DNA of 64,000 nucleotides from an uncultured Clostridia bacterium (GTDB lineage: Bacteria > Bacillota > Clostridia > Christensenellales > Borkfalkiaceae). Positions 17,245 through 25,486 of the stretch are shown one piece after another (position 1 is the stretch's first letter; every line of letters begins with the position of its first letter). The position numbers and the translations under genes were made by a program. The notes under the pieces are model-generated. The model worked only from the letters and a program-made list of their open reading frames with translations, ran no database searches and was not told the DNA's origin. The stretch covers positions 1 to 64,000 of the forward strand of contig CANQUL010000001.1 of the NCBI GenBank assembly GCA_947627015.1, read 5' to 3'.

Positions 17245-18162
17245 TTATCGTTTGTCCGCAGTGCGTACGGATCTTGCACGCATGCGGCGGGAACAAAGGT
17301 ACACATAGACGAGCGTAAGGACGAGCGCGGCGCCCGCGAGCACCAGATAGGACACCCACACGGGAACGGCCGTCCCGGAGAAGGTGAGCGTACAGTCAAA
17401 GCCGCTCTTGAGGCCCTCGGCAAGCGCTGCGGGCAGGCCCTCCTCCGTCACCGCATCGATGGCGCCTCCCATGAGATGCAGGTGCAGAAGGCCGGTCCCG
17501 TACGTCCCGGGAAGGCACTTCAGGACTGTTCCGAGCCAGCCGGCGTAGCTCCCGATGGGCATGTAGGCTCCGCACAGAAATCCGTACGCCGCGGAGACGG
17601 TGGCCTGCACGGCCGTCACGCCGCCCTGTGAGCGGACAAAGTGGCAGACGATGGAGGAGAGCGCTGTCCCGAACAGAGACAGCAGGACGGTATCGAGCAA
17701 CGTGAAGAGGACGTCGGTCACGCTTGCATGCCATCCGGCCACACCCATGTAGAGAAATCCCGCAAGCAGTGCGACGAGACAGATGAGAAGGGTCACGAGG
17801 AAAGTGGAGACAAAATAGGAGAGCGCCAGAACGGGACGGGAGACGGGCGAGATGCGGAAATCATCCGCCGCACCCGTCACGCGGTCCTGCACCGCGATGA
17901 TGTTGGCCGTAAAGGCGATCGTGACCGCACAGACGGCGACAAGGGAGGAGACCAGCCAGCCGCTTGCAATGCTCTCGACGAGGGAATCCGAGATGGGAAA
18001 GCCCTCCACGACCGAACGGATGGAATCGCGGTACACGTCGCCGAGGAACGCGATAAAGAGGAAGAGCAGGATGAGCGGCGTAATGAGCGAAGGGAAGAAT
18101 ACGCTCTTGTCGCGGAAGAACACCTTGATGTTGCGGCGGACGAGGAAGAGGAGCGCGGTCAT
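17245..18162 (-). CDS. ABC-2 type exporter permease
   Basis: 305 residues with six predicted membrane segments (about 20-45, 65-90, 105-130, 140-165, 175-200 and 255-280) and an N-terminal RRNIKVFFRDK amphipathic start typical of ABC-2/DrrB permeases. It forms a half-channel with the ATPase encoded just upstream (start and stop overlap by four bases). Such pairs export drugs, lipids or peptides; the cargo is unknown. It lies last in a TetR-ATPase-permease operon, which suggests induction by the exported compound. Confidence 0.88.
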   Translation of the reverse strand: MTALLFLVRRNIKVFFRDKSVFFPSLITPLILLFLFIAFLGDVYRDSIRSVVEGFPISDSLVESIASGWLVSSLVAVCAVTIAFTANIIAVQDRVTGAADDFRISPVSRPVLALSYFVSTFLVTLLICLVALLAGFLYMGVAGWHASVTDVLFTLLDTVLLSLFGTALSSIVCHFVRSQGGVTAVQATVSAAYGFLCGAYMPIGSYAGWLGTVLKCLPGTYGTGLLHLHLMGGAIDAVTEEGLPAALAEGLKSGFDCTLTFSGTAVPVWVSYLVLAGAALVLTLVYVYLCSRRMRARSVRTADKR

Positions 18163-19067
18163 ACGGTCTCTCCTTGGGAGGCTCTCCCCGTGACGGCGAG
18201 AAAGACGTCGTCCATTTTGCCCTTTACGAGCTCATAGTCCCGAAAGACGTGCGGTGAAGCGGCGATGAGAGCGGTCGCGGCCGAGCAGTTCTCCACGGAG
18301 ATCAGAAAACGGTCGTCCTCCGCCCGATAGGGAACCCCGAGCTTTTTGACGTCCTCTTCGCTGACATGGTATAGCGTAATGAGGTCATGCGTGTATTTTT
18401 CTTTGAGAGCAAGCGGGGTATCGTCGGCGAGGATCTTCCCGCGGTCCAGAATGACGACGCGGTCGGCCTCCGCGGCTTCCTCCATGTAGTGCGTCGTCAG
18501 AAATACCGTGAGACCGCGCACCCGTCTCAGCCCGTCCACCGTCTGCCAGACCGAGCGTCTCGTCTGCGGATCCAGCCCCGTCGTCGGTTCGTCGAGGATG
18601 AGCACGGCGGGATCGTGCACGAGTGCACGGGCGATGTCTGCCCTTCTCCGCTGCCCGCCCGAGAGCTTGCCGACGGGACGGTTCAGGATCTCTCCGAGTT
18701 CGAAGAGACCGACGAGTTCCTTAAGTTTTTGCTCAAACGGCTTGCCCGTGATCCCATAGAGCGACGCACGAAACAGGAGATTGTCGCGCACGGAGAGCGA
18801 TCGGTCGAGCACGCTCTCCTGAAAGACGACGCCGAGCATGCGTTTGGCCGCGGACGATCCGTCCATGGGACTGCCCGCAAGGAGCACGGTCCCGCTGTCC
18901 TTTTCCTCCTTTCCGCACAGGACGGAGATGGTCGTCGACTTGCCTGCGCCGTTTACGCCGAGAAAAGCGAAAAATTCGCCCTCCCCGACCGAAAAGGAAA
19001 TGTCATCGACCGCCTTGACGGCGCCGTAATACTTCTTGAGATGAGAAATTTCGATGATCTTGTTCAT
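18159..19067 (-). CDS. ABC exporter ATPase (DrrA/CcmA type)
   Basis: 302 residues. The nucleotide-binding domain carries Walker A GVNGAGKST, signature LSGGQRRR, Walker B VLILDEPTTGLDP and the switch His in LTTHYMEEA. The C-terminal extension (about 220-300) is typical of DrrA-like exporters. It energises the permease at 17245-18162. The start at 19067 has AAGGAGA six bases upstream and overlaps the TetR stop by four bases, so the three genes form a tight operon. Confidence 0.93.
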   Translation of the reverse strand: MNKIIEISHLKKYYGAVKAVDDISFSVGEGEFFAFLGVNGAGKSTTISVLCGKEEKDSGTVLLAGSPMDGSSAAKRMLGVVFQESVLDRSLSVRDNLLFRASLYGITGKPFEQKLKELVGLFELGEILNRPVGKLSGGQRRRADIARALVHDPAVLILDEPTTGLDPQTRRSVWQTVDGLRRVRGLTVFLTTHYMEEAAEADRVVILDRGKILADDTPLALKEKYTHDLITLYHVSEEDVKKLGVPYRAEDDRFLISVENCSAATALIAASPHVFRDYELVKGKMDDVFLAVTGRASQGETV

Positions 19068-19663
19068 AAAGTCTCCTTGCTTTGCGTCGCCTCCCAAAAG
19101 TGCGGACGTTCGGGGAAATAGTAGGCATAGAGCGCATAAAATTCCCGCTTTAAGGCATCGCCGATCTCCTCGTCGTCGAGGGGAGTGTCCCGCGTCTGGG
19201 CGAGCACCGCAAGACCGTAGGAGAAGACACCCATGTCGCCGTGAAAGGCACGGGCGCACGCTTCGTCCATATGATAGAGGGACATCATCTCCGCAGTGAT
19301 CTCCTCGAAAAAGGGATCCTCAAACGGAACGGAAGCCCGATTCTCTCCCAAAAACAGGAAGCGGAAGAGCCCCTTTTCTTCGATCGAAAATTTTACAAAG
19401 CCCCGTCCGTATGCCTCATAGCGGCTGAGCCCCGCCGCGCTGAGATAGGCCTCGATCGCGGCATGGTACCGCCGTTTGGCCTCTTCGTAGAGTGCGATGC
19501 GCACCTCGCCTATGCTCTTGAACCGGGAATATACGGGCTGCGTGGACGAGCCGAGCGCCGCGGCGATCGCCCGAACGGAGAGCGCGCCCTCTCCCCCCCT
19601 TTGCACCACTTCCGCAGCGGCTGACAGCACTTCGCTTTTCCCGATCTTCTGTCTTTTCGCCAT
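19064..19663 (-). CDS. TetR-family repressor of the ABC exporter operon
   Basis: 199 residues. The N-terminal helix-turn-helix (about 8-55) includes VRAIAAALGSSTQPVYSRFKS, with the recognition helix in its second half. The C-terminal ligand domain resembles the WHG-like group of TetR proteins (LFRFLFLGEN). It is the first gene of the TetR-ATPase-permease operon and likely represses it. Two direct ATAACATGT copies (19677-19685 and 19706-19714) flank or overlap the -10 region and are candidate operators. The start at 19663 is supported by GGAG four bases upstream and by homology of the first residues (MAKRQKIGKSEVL). Confidence 0.88.
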   Translation of the reverse strand: MAKRQKIGKSEVLSAAAEVVQRGGEGALSVRAIAAALGSSTQPVYSRFKSIGEVRIALYEEAKRRYHAAIEAYLSAAGLSRYEAYGRGFVKFSIEEKGLFRFLFLGENRASVPFEDPFFEEITAEMMSLYHMDEACARAFHGDMGVFSYGLAVLAQTRDTPLDDEEIGDALKREFYALYAYYFPERPHFWEATQSKETL

Positions 19664-19676
19664 ATATCTCCGAAAA

Positions 19677-19731
19677 ATAACATGTATTATATAACAGATG
19701 CTACTATAACATGTCCGCCGCGTCCTGTCAA
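19677..19731 (-). promoter_or_regulatory. Promoter and candidate operators of the TetR-ABC operon
   Basis: -35 TTGACA (19726-19731), 17-base spacer, -10 TATAGT (19703-19708). Direct repeats ATAACATGT at 19677-19685 and 19706-19714; one overlaps the -10 and the other lies downstream, which fits repression. Confidence 0.7.
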
Positions 19732-19741
19732 GTATTTTTTC

Positions 19742-19772
19742 AAAAAAAGGCCGCCGGAAAAATCCGACGGCC
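19742..19772 (-). terminator. Intrinsic terminator of the arsR-P-ATPase operon
   Basis: Nine-base arms (19749-19757 and 19764-19772, one G-T pair) are followed on the minus strand by seven T. It lies 40 bases after the P-ATPase stop codon. Confidence 0.9.
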
Positions 19773-19812
19773 GAATTATGCCGAACTGCCATGGGGCAAC
19801 CGAGAATTGTTT

Positions 19813-21867
19813 TTAGAGCGAACAACGCATACGCATGGAATTCAGGACGGCGAGGAGCATGACGCCCACGTCGCCGAATACCGCCGCCCAGAGGGGGATC
19901 AGGCCGAAGAGAGACAGCGCCATGAGCACGACCTTGAGGACAATGGAGCCGACAATGTTCTCCGTGACGATGCGGCGCGTCTTTTTCGCCCCCTTGAGGG
20001 CCTTGGGAAGAGCGGAGAGATTGTCTCCCGCAAGTACGAAATCACTCGCCTCGATGGCAGCATCGCTTCCGAGTCCCCCCATCGCCACGGCGACGTCGGA
20101 CGCCGCCATGACGGGCGTGTCGTTGATCCCGTCGCCAACATAGAGAAGCGGACCGTACGCCTTGAGGGCCTCCGCCGCTTTGGGCTTCTCCTCGGGAAGC
20201 AGTGCGGCGCGGACTTCGTCGACGGGAAGTTCCTTCAGCATCGTCTCCGCACGCAGCGCGGTGTCACCCGTAAGGACCGCAATGCGTCCGATCCCGCTCT
20301 CCTTGAGCGCAACGAGCGTCTCCTTCGCCTCCGGACGCACGGCATCCGTTATGGAAATCGTTCCGATGAGCTGTCCTTCCTCCGCAACATAGAGGATAAG
20401 ATCGGCACCCGTGCGCTCGTCGGCCTCCACGCCGCGCTCTCGCATGAGACGGGCGCTTCCGACGAGGATATGCTTTCCCTTGACCACGCCGGAGATACCC
20501 ATGCCCGCGATCTCCTCGCACGATTGTGCTGTATAGGCTTCAAGTCCCGCAAAGGCTTCGGCAAGCGGATGCGTGGACATTGCCTCGAGGGATGCGGCGA
20601 GTTTCAGGACTTCGTCCCCGCCCGTGACCGAAGAGATGCGGAATTTCCCCTCCGTGAGCGTGCCCGTCTTGTCAAATGCGGCGACCTTGACGGCGGCGAG
20701 AAGATCAAGATGTGCGGCACCCTTGGCGAGCACGCCCGCCCGTGCCAGTGCGCCGACGCCCGAAAAGTAAGTGAGCGGGACCGAGATGATGAGCGCGCAC
20801 GGACAGGAGATGACGAGGAAGTTGAGCGCGCGGCCGATCCATGTCGGAAAATCGAACGCGTTCCAGAGCGGAGGCAGGACTGCGAGGAGAAGGGCGGAAA
20901 ACACGACCACGGGGGTATAGATCCGTGCAAACCGCGTGATGAACTTCTCCGGTTTCGCCTTCTTCGAAGCGGCGTTTTCGACGAGGTCGAGAATGCGCGA
21001 CACGGCGCTCTCCGAAACGGGACGGAGCACCTCCGCCTTGACCGCTCCGCCCTCGTTGACACAGCCGGCAAGGATCTCCGCTCCCACGCCCGCTTCCCGG
21101 AAATACGCTTCACCCGTCAGCGACTTGGTGTCGAAAGAGGTCTCCCCCTCGAAGATGCGGCAGTCTGCGGGGACCCGATCGCCGCGGCGGAGCAGGATGC
21201 GGTCCCCCGCGCAAAGGAGAGAGGGATCGATCTCCTCCGTGCCCTCCTCCGTGATGCGGACGGCCGTGTCGCTCTGGAGCTGCATGAGTTTTTCGATGGC
21301 CCCGCGCGACGACCCGACGGCAATGCTCTGAAGGAGTTCGCCGATCTCATAGAGGAGCATGACGGCCGCACCCTCGAGGTTTTCACCGATGGCGAACGCA
21401 CCGACGGCGGCCACCGTCATAAGGAAGTTTTCATCGAGCAGGACGGAGGGATGGAAACCGTCCCGGAACATGCGGGGAACGCTCAAAACGACGTTCCAAA
21501 GGACGATCCAGCCCGCGGACAGCGCCGAGGCGAGGAAGAGCGAAAAACAGAGCCACGTGTTTACGTCCATGATCTGCAGGACGAGCGCGGGGACGAAGAA
21601 GAGCGCCGAGAGCGACACGGAGAGGATCTCCTTGCAATGGCGTTCCCTCTTTTTGGGCGCGTTGGCGTCGACGATCTCCACCTCTTCGAAGTGCGAGATG
21701 CAGTCGATGCACCGATCGAGCGCCTCGGGCGTACAGTCGAGGGTGACCCGTTGGTTGATGAAGTCGGCAGAGGCCTCGGCGACCCCCTCGATCTCCATGA
21801 GTTCCTCGGACAGCTCGGCCGCGCAGTTGGCGCAGTCGAGATTGCGGATACGAATAATCTTTTTCAT
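19813..21867 (-). CDS. Heavy-metal P1B-type ATPase (Zn/Cd/Pb exporter, CadA/ZntA type)
   Basis: 684 residues. One N-terminal metal-binding domain has LDCANCA (Cys12, Cys15). Membrane helices, the actuator TGE segment (LTGEAYF), the transport motif SCPCAL (about residue 355), the phosphorylation site DKTGTLTEG (about 397), the HP-type motif MSTHPLAEA and the hinge VGDGINDTP are all present. CPC together with a neighbouring ArsR/CadC-like repressor points to Zn, Cd or Pb rather than Cu. It exports the metal across the cytoplasmic membrane. The start at 21867 has AAGGAG six bases upstream; ten bases separate it from the repressor gene, so the two form one operon. Confidence 0.94.
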   Translation of the reverse strand: MKKIIRIRNLDCANCAAELSEELMEIEGVAEASADFINQRVTLDCTPEALDRCIDCISHFEEVEIVDANAPKKRERHCKEILSVSLSALFFVPALVLQIMDVNTWLCFSLFLASALSAGWIVLWNVVLSVPRMFRDGFHPSVLLDENFLMTVAAVGAFAIGENLEGAAVMLLYEIGELLQSIAVGSSRGAIEKLMQLQSDTAVRITEEGTEEIDPSLLCAGDRILLRRGDRVPADCRIFEGETSFDTKSLTGEAYFREAGVGAEILAGCVNEGGAVKAEVLRPVSESAVSRILDLVENAASKKAKPEKFITRFARIYTPVVVFSALLLAVLPPLWNAFDFPTWIGRALNFLVISCPCALIISVPLTYFSGVGALARAGVLAKGAAHLDLLAAVKVAAFDKTGTLTEGKFRISSVTGGDEVLKLAASLEAMSTHPLAEAFAGLEAYTAQSCEEIAGMGISGVVKGKHILVGSARLMRERGVEADERTGADLILYVAEEGQLIGTISITDAVRPEAKETLVALKESGIGRIAVLTGDTALRAETMLKELPVDEVRAALLPEEKPKAAEALKAYGPLLYVGDGINDTPVMAASDVAVAMGGLGSDAAIEASDFVLAGDNLSALPKALKGAKKTRRIVTENIVGSIVLKVVLMALSLFGLIPLWAAVFGDVGVMLLAVLNSMRMRCSL

Positions 21868-21877
21868 GGATGCTCCT

Positions 21878-22228
21878 TCAAATCTTACAATGGAGGTGCG
21901 CGCACGCAAGTTCCAGAACGGCCACCACATGCCCGTCGGCGAGCGAATAGGCGATGTTCTGCCCGTCCCGACGCGCCTTGACGATGCCCGCGGCCTTGAG
22001 GAGACGGAGCTGGTGCGAGACGGCGCTCTGCGTCCCCCCCACCGCTTCGACGATGTGGTAGACGCACATCTCCCCGTGCCGGAGGGCAAAGAGAATCTTG
22101 AGACGCGAGGGTTCGGAGATCGCCTTGAACGACGCCGCAACGCGCGCGATGGACTCCTCGTCGGGCATATTGCGCACGGCCTGCTCGGCGGCGCGGGCGT
22201 GTTCCTCTTCATGGTTGCATGCTTTCAT
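21878..22228 (-). CDS. ArsR/SmtB-family metal-responsive repressor (CadC-like)
   Basis: 116 residues. A winged helix (about 30-105) contains the metal/DNA-helix segment HGEMCVYHIVEAVGGTQSAV and the recognition part SAVSHQLRLLK. Cys and His residues at both ends (MKACNHEEEH and CAHLHCKI) could form CadC-like sensing sites. It represses itself and the downstream P-ATPase until metal binds. The ATG at 22228 has GAGG five bases upstream; a GTG two codons earlier is possible. A near-perfect ArsR-type palindrome overlaps the -10 of its promoter. Confidence 0.93.
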   Translation of the reverse strand: MKACNHEEEHARAAEQAVRNMPDEESIARVAASFKAISEPSRLKILFALRHGEMCVYHIVEAVGGTQSAVSHQLRLLKAAGIVKARRDGQNIAYSLADGHVVAVLELACAHLHCKI

Positions 22229-22242
22229 AGACACCTCATTTC

Positions 22243-22268
22243 AATATATGAATAACTGTTCATATATT
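22243..22268. promoter_or_regulatory. ArsR/SmtB-type operator
   Basis: Perfect inverted repeat of ten bases (22243-22252 and 22259-22268, AATATATGAA / TTCATATATT) with a 6-base centre. This is the usual shape of SmtB/CadC/CzrA sites, and it overlaps the -10 box at 22264-22269. Confidence 0.88.
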
Positions 22269-22293
22269 AGCACAAAAGAAAAGCGCTTGTCAA
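22264..22293 (-). promoter_or_regulatory. Promoter of the arsR-P-ATPase operon
   Basis: -35 TTGACA (22288-22293), 18-base spacer, -10 TAATAT (22264-22269). The -35 lies inside the inverted repeat at 22284-22296. Confidence 0.8.
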
Positions 22294-22296
22294 GCG
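22271..22296 (-). terminator. Terminator-like repeat of the rluA gene, containing the arsR -35
   Basis: Five-base arms (22284-22288 and 22292-22296) enclose GAC on the minus strand and are followed by CTTTTCTTTTGTG. The stem is short, but it lies directly after the rluA stop (22312). Confidence 0.5.
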
Positions 22297-22311
22297 TTTT
22301 TCGGAAATTTT

Positions 22312-23136
22312 CTATAAATTTTTGAGGGAAGTAAAGATTTTGCCCGATAGATAGGAAAGCGGACCTGCGGGGATCTCGAGGGAGAGCTCTTTGGAGAGAA
22401 GCCGCTGGCGGGTCATATGAACGCGCTTGTTTCGGACATGGTCCCCGTATTTCTCGTCTCCGACGACGGGATGGCCGACAAAAGCCAAGTGCGCGCGGAT
22501 CTGATGGGTGCGGCCCGTATGCAGTGTGATCTTGAGGAGCGACATCTCGCCGCGCGCTTCGAGGACCTCGTATTCGGTCGTGATGGGGAGCGCGCGGGGT
22601 GCGGCTGCGGGAAGTACCCTGACGAGAGCCCTCTTTTCGTCCTTTTTGAGATAGGCGTGCAAAATGCCGTGCGGACGCGGCATCGCGCCGAACACGAGCG
22701 CGTGGTAGATCTTTTTGACGCGTTTTTCGGAAAACGCGGAAATGAGCACTTCACTTGCGGACATGGTATGCCCGAAGATCATCACTCCCTCGGTATTTCG
22801 GTCCAAACGGTGTAGGAAATATACGCCGTCCGGGCCGTATTTTTCTTTCAGAAACGAAAAGAGCGCTTCCGAAGAGACCCCACTCTCCTTGTCGACGACG
22901 AGCACGTTCTCGTCCTCATAGAGCGTTGTACAGACGCGGGCGGCCTCCTGCGCGGCCGTCATGTAGTACACGACTTCATCGCCTGCGGCGAGCGGACGAT
23001 CGCTCTCCGCGCGCTTGCCGTTGATGCGCACGTCCCGCGACCGGAGCAGCGTGCGCAGACAGAGTGACGCCTGCGGGCAGGTCGCGTCGGTAAATTGTTT
23101 GAGGGTGGTCGGTTCTTCGACGATGTATCTTTTCAC
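22312..23136 (-). CDS. RluA-family pseudouridine synthase with S4 domain
   Basis: 274 residues. The S4 RNA-binding domain is N-terminal (about 12-75: SLCLRTLLRSRDVRINGK). The catalytic domain follows with the hallmark HRLDRNTEG (Asp is the catalytic residue) and the C-terminal HTGRTHQIRAH. It isomerises specific uridines in rRNA (RluA/RluC/RluD clade); the exact site cannot be told. I choose the GTG at 23136 because the S4 domain begins there. It is read in another frame over the last 161 bases of feoB, an unusually long same-strand overlap. A second RluA paralogue without S4 is at 28155-28892. Confidence 0.9.
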   Translation of the reverse strand: MKRYIVEEPTTLKQFTDATCPQASLCLRTLLRSRDVRINGKRAESDRPLAAGDEVVYYMTAAQEAARVCTTLYEDENVLVVDKESGVSSEALFSFLKEKYGPDGVYFLHRLDRNTEGVMIFGHTMSASEVLISAFSEKRVKKIYHALVFGAMPRPHGILHAYLKKDEKRALVRVLPAAAPRALPITTEYEVLEARGEMSLLKITLHTGRTHQIRAHLAFVGHPVVGDEKYGDHVRNKRVHMTRQRLLSKELSLEIPAGPLSYLSGKIFTSLKNL

Positions 23137-24859
23137 GGATGGGCCCCACGGCGAGCAGAAATGCAAGGAGAACGACGGCGAGGAGCACGAGCGTCATTGC
23201 CCCGCCGACGAGGCAGAAATAGGTGATATACGACAGGAGAAGCGCAGAGCCCGTCTGCACGGCAGCATAGAGCAGGGCGCGCCGGATACCCACTTCGCGC
23301 GCGGAAGCCGAGATGGCCGAGACGCACGGCGAGCAGGTGAGAAGGAATACCGCGAACGCAAAGGCGCTCTCCCTTCCGAACGGAAAGGTGCCGTAAAACA
23401 TGGCGATGGCGCCTGCGACGTTCTCCTTGGCGATGAGGCCCGATAGCGCGGCATAGGCGATGCGCCAATCGGACATTCCCACGGGCGCAAAGAGAAAGGA
23501 GAGCCCCGAGCAGAGGTCGGCGAGCATGCTGTCCTCCGCCTCGCAGAGGGTGAAGGTCGCATCGAACGACGAGAGAAACCACGAGACGAGGAAGAAGGCG
23601 AGAACGACGGTGGATACCTTTATTATAAACTGTTTGAGCTGAAAAAGCAAGGACTTTGCCGTAAAAAGCGGGCGGGGAAATTGCAGAGGTGCAAGTTCCA
23701 TGGCCAGCGGACGGGACTCCCGCTTGAGGAGAAGAGCGGTGATGACGGCAAGGGCGGCGCCCATCGCATAGAGGAGCAGTACGGCGAGAAAGGGCTCCCC
23801 GAAAAAGGAGGCAGAGAGGGTGAGAAAGACGGGAAGTTTGGCACTGCAAGGAAGGTACGGGAGGCTCAGGATCACCCGCCGCTGGACTTCCTTGTCGTCG
23901 AGACCGCGCGTCGTCGTGACTGCGGCAGCCGTACAGCCGAAACCCATCAGGAGCGAAAAGACGGCACGGCCGGAGAGCCCCACGGCGGACAGGGCCCCGT
24001 CCGCAAGCACGGCGAGCCTTGCCATGAGTCCGCTCTCTTCGAGCAGGATAAGGAAGAGTTCCAGAAGGGCGATCTGCGGCAGAAAGGAGAGCACGCTCCC
24101 CAATCCCGCGAGGAGACCGTCCCGCACGAGGCTTTTAAGGACGGGCGAGGAGATGCCCTCCGCCGCCGCTCCCAACGTCGTCCCGAAGAAGTCCTCCACA
24201 CAGCCCTTGCAGAGCTCCCCCGGCATGCCCCGTCCGAAGGTCAGAAAAAAGACAAGGACGAGGAGCGCCGCAAAGATAAGGCTCCCCCACACCCCGTGCA
24301 AAAGGATGCGGTCGATGCGCGAAAGTTCTGTGCGCGCGGGCGTAAATGCCCCACCCATGTCCGAAACCGAGACTTCGGAAGGCGGTGCGTCCCGCAGTGA
24401 TCCGACGGCGGACGGGAGGGACGGATCCTCCGCAAAGAGGACGGGAATGCCGAGCTTCTTCGAGAGTTCTTTGCAGTCGACCCTTCCGCCCATGCGCTCA
24501 AAGCGTCTGCGCTTGGTAAGCACGAGCATGGCGGCACGGCCATCCCCCGCGAATGCGGAGAGCAGTTCCCCCATACGGCCGAGCGCGGCGCACTCGGAAA
24601 CGAAGAGGAGCGCGGCATCGCGGTGCGAACGGATATAGTCCGCCGAAAATCGCTCTTCGAGACTGCTGCCCTGTCCGTCGTACACCCCGGGAAGGTCGAC
24701 GACGGAGAGCGGCGGATCGGCCGTCCCGATGCGGCCCGTGAGAGCGTCTACGGTGACGCCGTGCCAATTTCCGACGCGGGCATGTCCGTGGGTCAGGCGA
24801 TTGAAGAGCGTACTCTTGCCCGCATTGGGGTTGCCCACGAGGAGGATCAGATCCCGCAT
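22976..24859 (-). CDS. feoB: Ferrous iron transporter FeoB
   Basis: 627 residues. It imports Fe2+ through the cytoplasmic membrane. The N-terminal G domain has G1 GNPNAGKST (9-17), the G2 Thr in WHGVTVD and G3 DLPGVY. Two Gate-type membrane halves follow (SLLMGFGCTAAAV; AKENVAGA). Oddities: the G4 position reads LTKRRR and lacks the Asp of the usual NxxD guanine-specificity motif. The last 47 or so residues after the final membrane helix are Arg-rich and coincide out of frame with the rluA S4 domain, so the natural stop seems lost or the tail is a neutral extension. FeoA overlaps its start by 13 bases. Confidence 0.93.
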   Translation of the reverse strand: MRDLILLVGNPNAGKSTLFNRLTHGHARVGNWHGVTVDALTGRIGTADPPLSVVDLPGVYDGQGSSLEERFSADYIRSHRDAALLFVSECAALGRMGELLSAFAGDGRAAMLVLTKRRRFERMGGRVDCKELSKKLGIPVLFAEDPSLPSAVGSLRDAPPSEVSVSDMGGAFTPARTELSRIDRILLHGVWGSLIFAALLVLVFFLTFGRGMPGELCKGCVEDFFGTTLGAAAEGISSPVLKSLVRDGLLAGLGSVLSFLPQIALLELFLILLEESGLMARLAVLADGALSAVGLSGRAVFSLLMGFGCTAAAVTTTRGLDDKEVQRRVILSLPYLPCSAKLPVFLTLSASFFGEPFLAVLLLYAMGAALAVITALLLKRESRPLAMELAPLQFPRPLFTAKSLLFQLKQFIIKVSTVVLAFFLVSWFLSSFDATFTLCEAEDSMLADLCSGLSFLFAPVGMSDWRIAYAALSGLIAKENVAGAIAMFYGTFPFGRESAFAFAVFLLTCSPCVSAISASAREVGIRRALLYAAVQTGSALLLSYITYFCLVGGAMTLVLLAVVLLAFLLAVGPIREKIHRRRTDHPQTIYRRDLPAGVTLSAHAAPVAGRAHQRQARGERSSARRRR

Positions 24860-25065
24860 ATCGAAACGTCCTTTGCGAGCGCCGCGGAGATCGCGACCTT
24901 GCCTGCCTCGGTCCCGAGGACATAGGTATGCTTTAAGGGAGAGACGGAGAGCAGGACGATGCGCGCCCCCGGACGGATGCCGAGAACGCGGAGACGCGCC
25001 TGTTCGGGGGAAGAGACGGCGAGCACTTCACCCCATTCTTCCCGTTTGAGATCCCGAATGGTCAT
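24847..25065 (-). CDS. feoA: FeoA, SH3-like accessory protein of ferrous iron uptake
   Basis: 72 residues, a single FeoA/SH3-like domain (RLRVLGIRPGARI, then TYVLGTEAGKVAISAALAKDV). It is needed for FeoB activity and overlaps feoB by 13 bases. The start codon has no Shine-Dalgarno sequence: the T6 tract of an intrinsic terminator ends five bases before the ATG. Expression may therefore depend on readthrough of that terminator or on a leaderless mRNA. Confidence 0.92.
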   Translation of the reverse strand: MTIRDLKREEWGEVLAVSSPEQARLRVLGIRPGARIVLLSVSPLKHTYVLGTEAGKVAISAALAKDVSICGI

Positions 25066-25070
25066 ACCAT

Positions 25071-25108
25071 AAAAAATGCGGAACGGGCGCCGATTATGCC
25101 CGTTCCGC
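25071..25108 (-). terminator. Intrinsic terminator between the DUF378 gene and feoA
   Basis: Perfect 11-base arms (25078-25088 and 25098-25108), 9-base loop, followed on the minus strand by A and six T. It ends only five bases before the feoA start codon. Confidence 0.9.
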
Positions 25109-25130
25109 TCCGATAATCCCCGAAAGCGAT

Positions 25131-25370
25131 TCAGTTTTCCTCGCGGATCACGCGATTTCCCTGCAATTTCAAGGCCCCGTTCGTGAGAATGGGCGAGATG
25201 ATGAGCCAGAGCGCCGCGGCCGCGATGAGCGAATACACGATGATCGCACCGATGGCGCGCGGACCTTGGAAGATCGCCGAGACGAGGTTGAAGTTGAAGA
25301 TCCCGAAGAGTCCCCAGTTGATCGCTCCCGTCAGTACAAGGATATACGAGATAAGATTTGCAATGACCAT
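25131..25370 (-). CDS. DUF378 (YuzA-type) small membrane protein
   Basis: 79 residues with two membrane helices (about 5-25 and 38-58). The pattern YILVLTGAINWGLFGIFNFN is characteristic of DUF378 proteins, whose function is unknown. AGGAGG lies six bases upstream of the start at 25370. The gene is flanked by intrinsic terminators on both sides (25446-25472 and 25071-25108), so it is monocistronic or shares readthrough with feoAB. No convincing promoter was seen in the 75 bases upstream. Confidence 0.88.
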   Translation of the reverse strand: MVIANLISYILVLTGAINWGLFGIFNFNLVSAIFQGPRAIGAIIVYSLIAAAALWLIISPILTNGALKLQGNRVIREEN

Positions 25371-25445
25371 TGTTTGCCTCCTAAGGCCATTGTGTGCAGT
25401 CGGAGAGAGGTTATTCGCATGGGGGCGATTTATGGGAACCATACG

Positions 25446-25472
25446 AAAAAAAGCGCCGCGGATCGCGGCGCT
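25446..25472 (-). terminator. Intrinsic terminator of the 850-residue surface protein gene
   Basis: Nine-base perfect arms (25452-25460 and 25464-25472) are followed on the minus strand by seven T, 15 bases after the stop codon. Confidence 0.92.
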
Positions 25473-25486
25473 TTTCGGACGGAAGG

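Noticed and set aside
17245..19067. Lantibiotic or bacteriocin immunity system
   Set aside because: There is an ABC-2 ATPase/permease pair with a TetR regulator, but no precursor peptide, modification enzyme or dedicated histidine kinase next to it.
19813..21867. Copper exporter
   Set aside because: CPC and a CxxC domain occur in both groups, but the adjacent ArsR/CadC-like repressor and its SmtB-type operator point to Zn/Cd/Pb rather than Cu (CopY/CueR systems).
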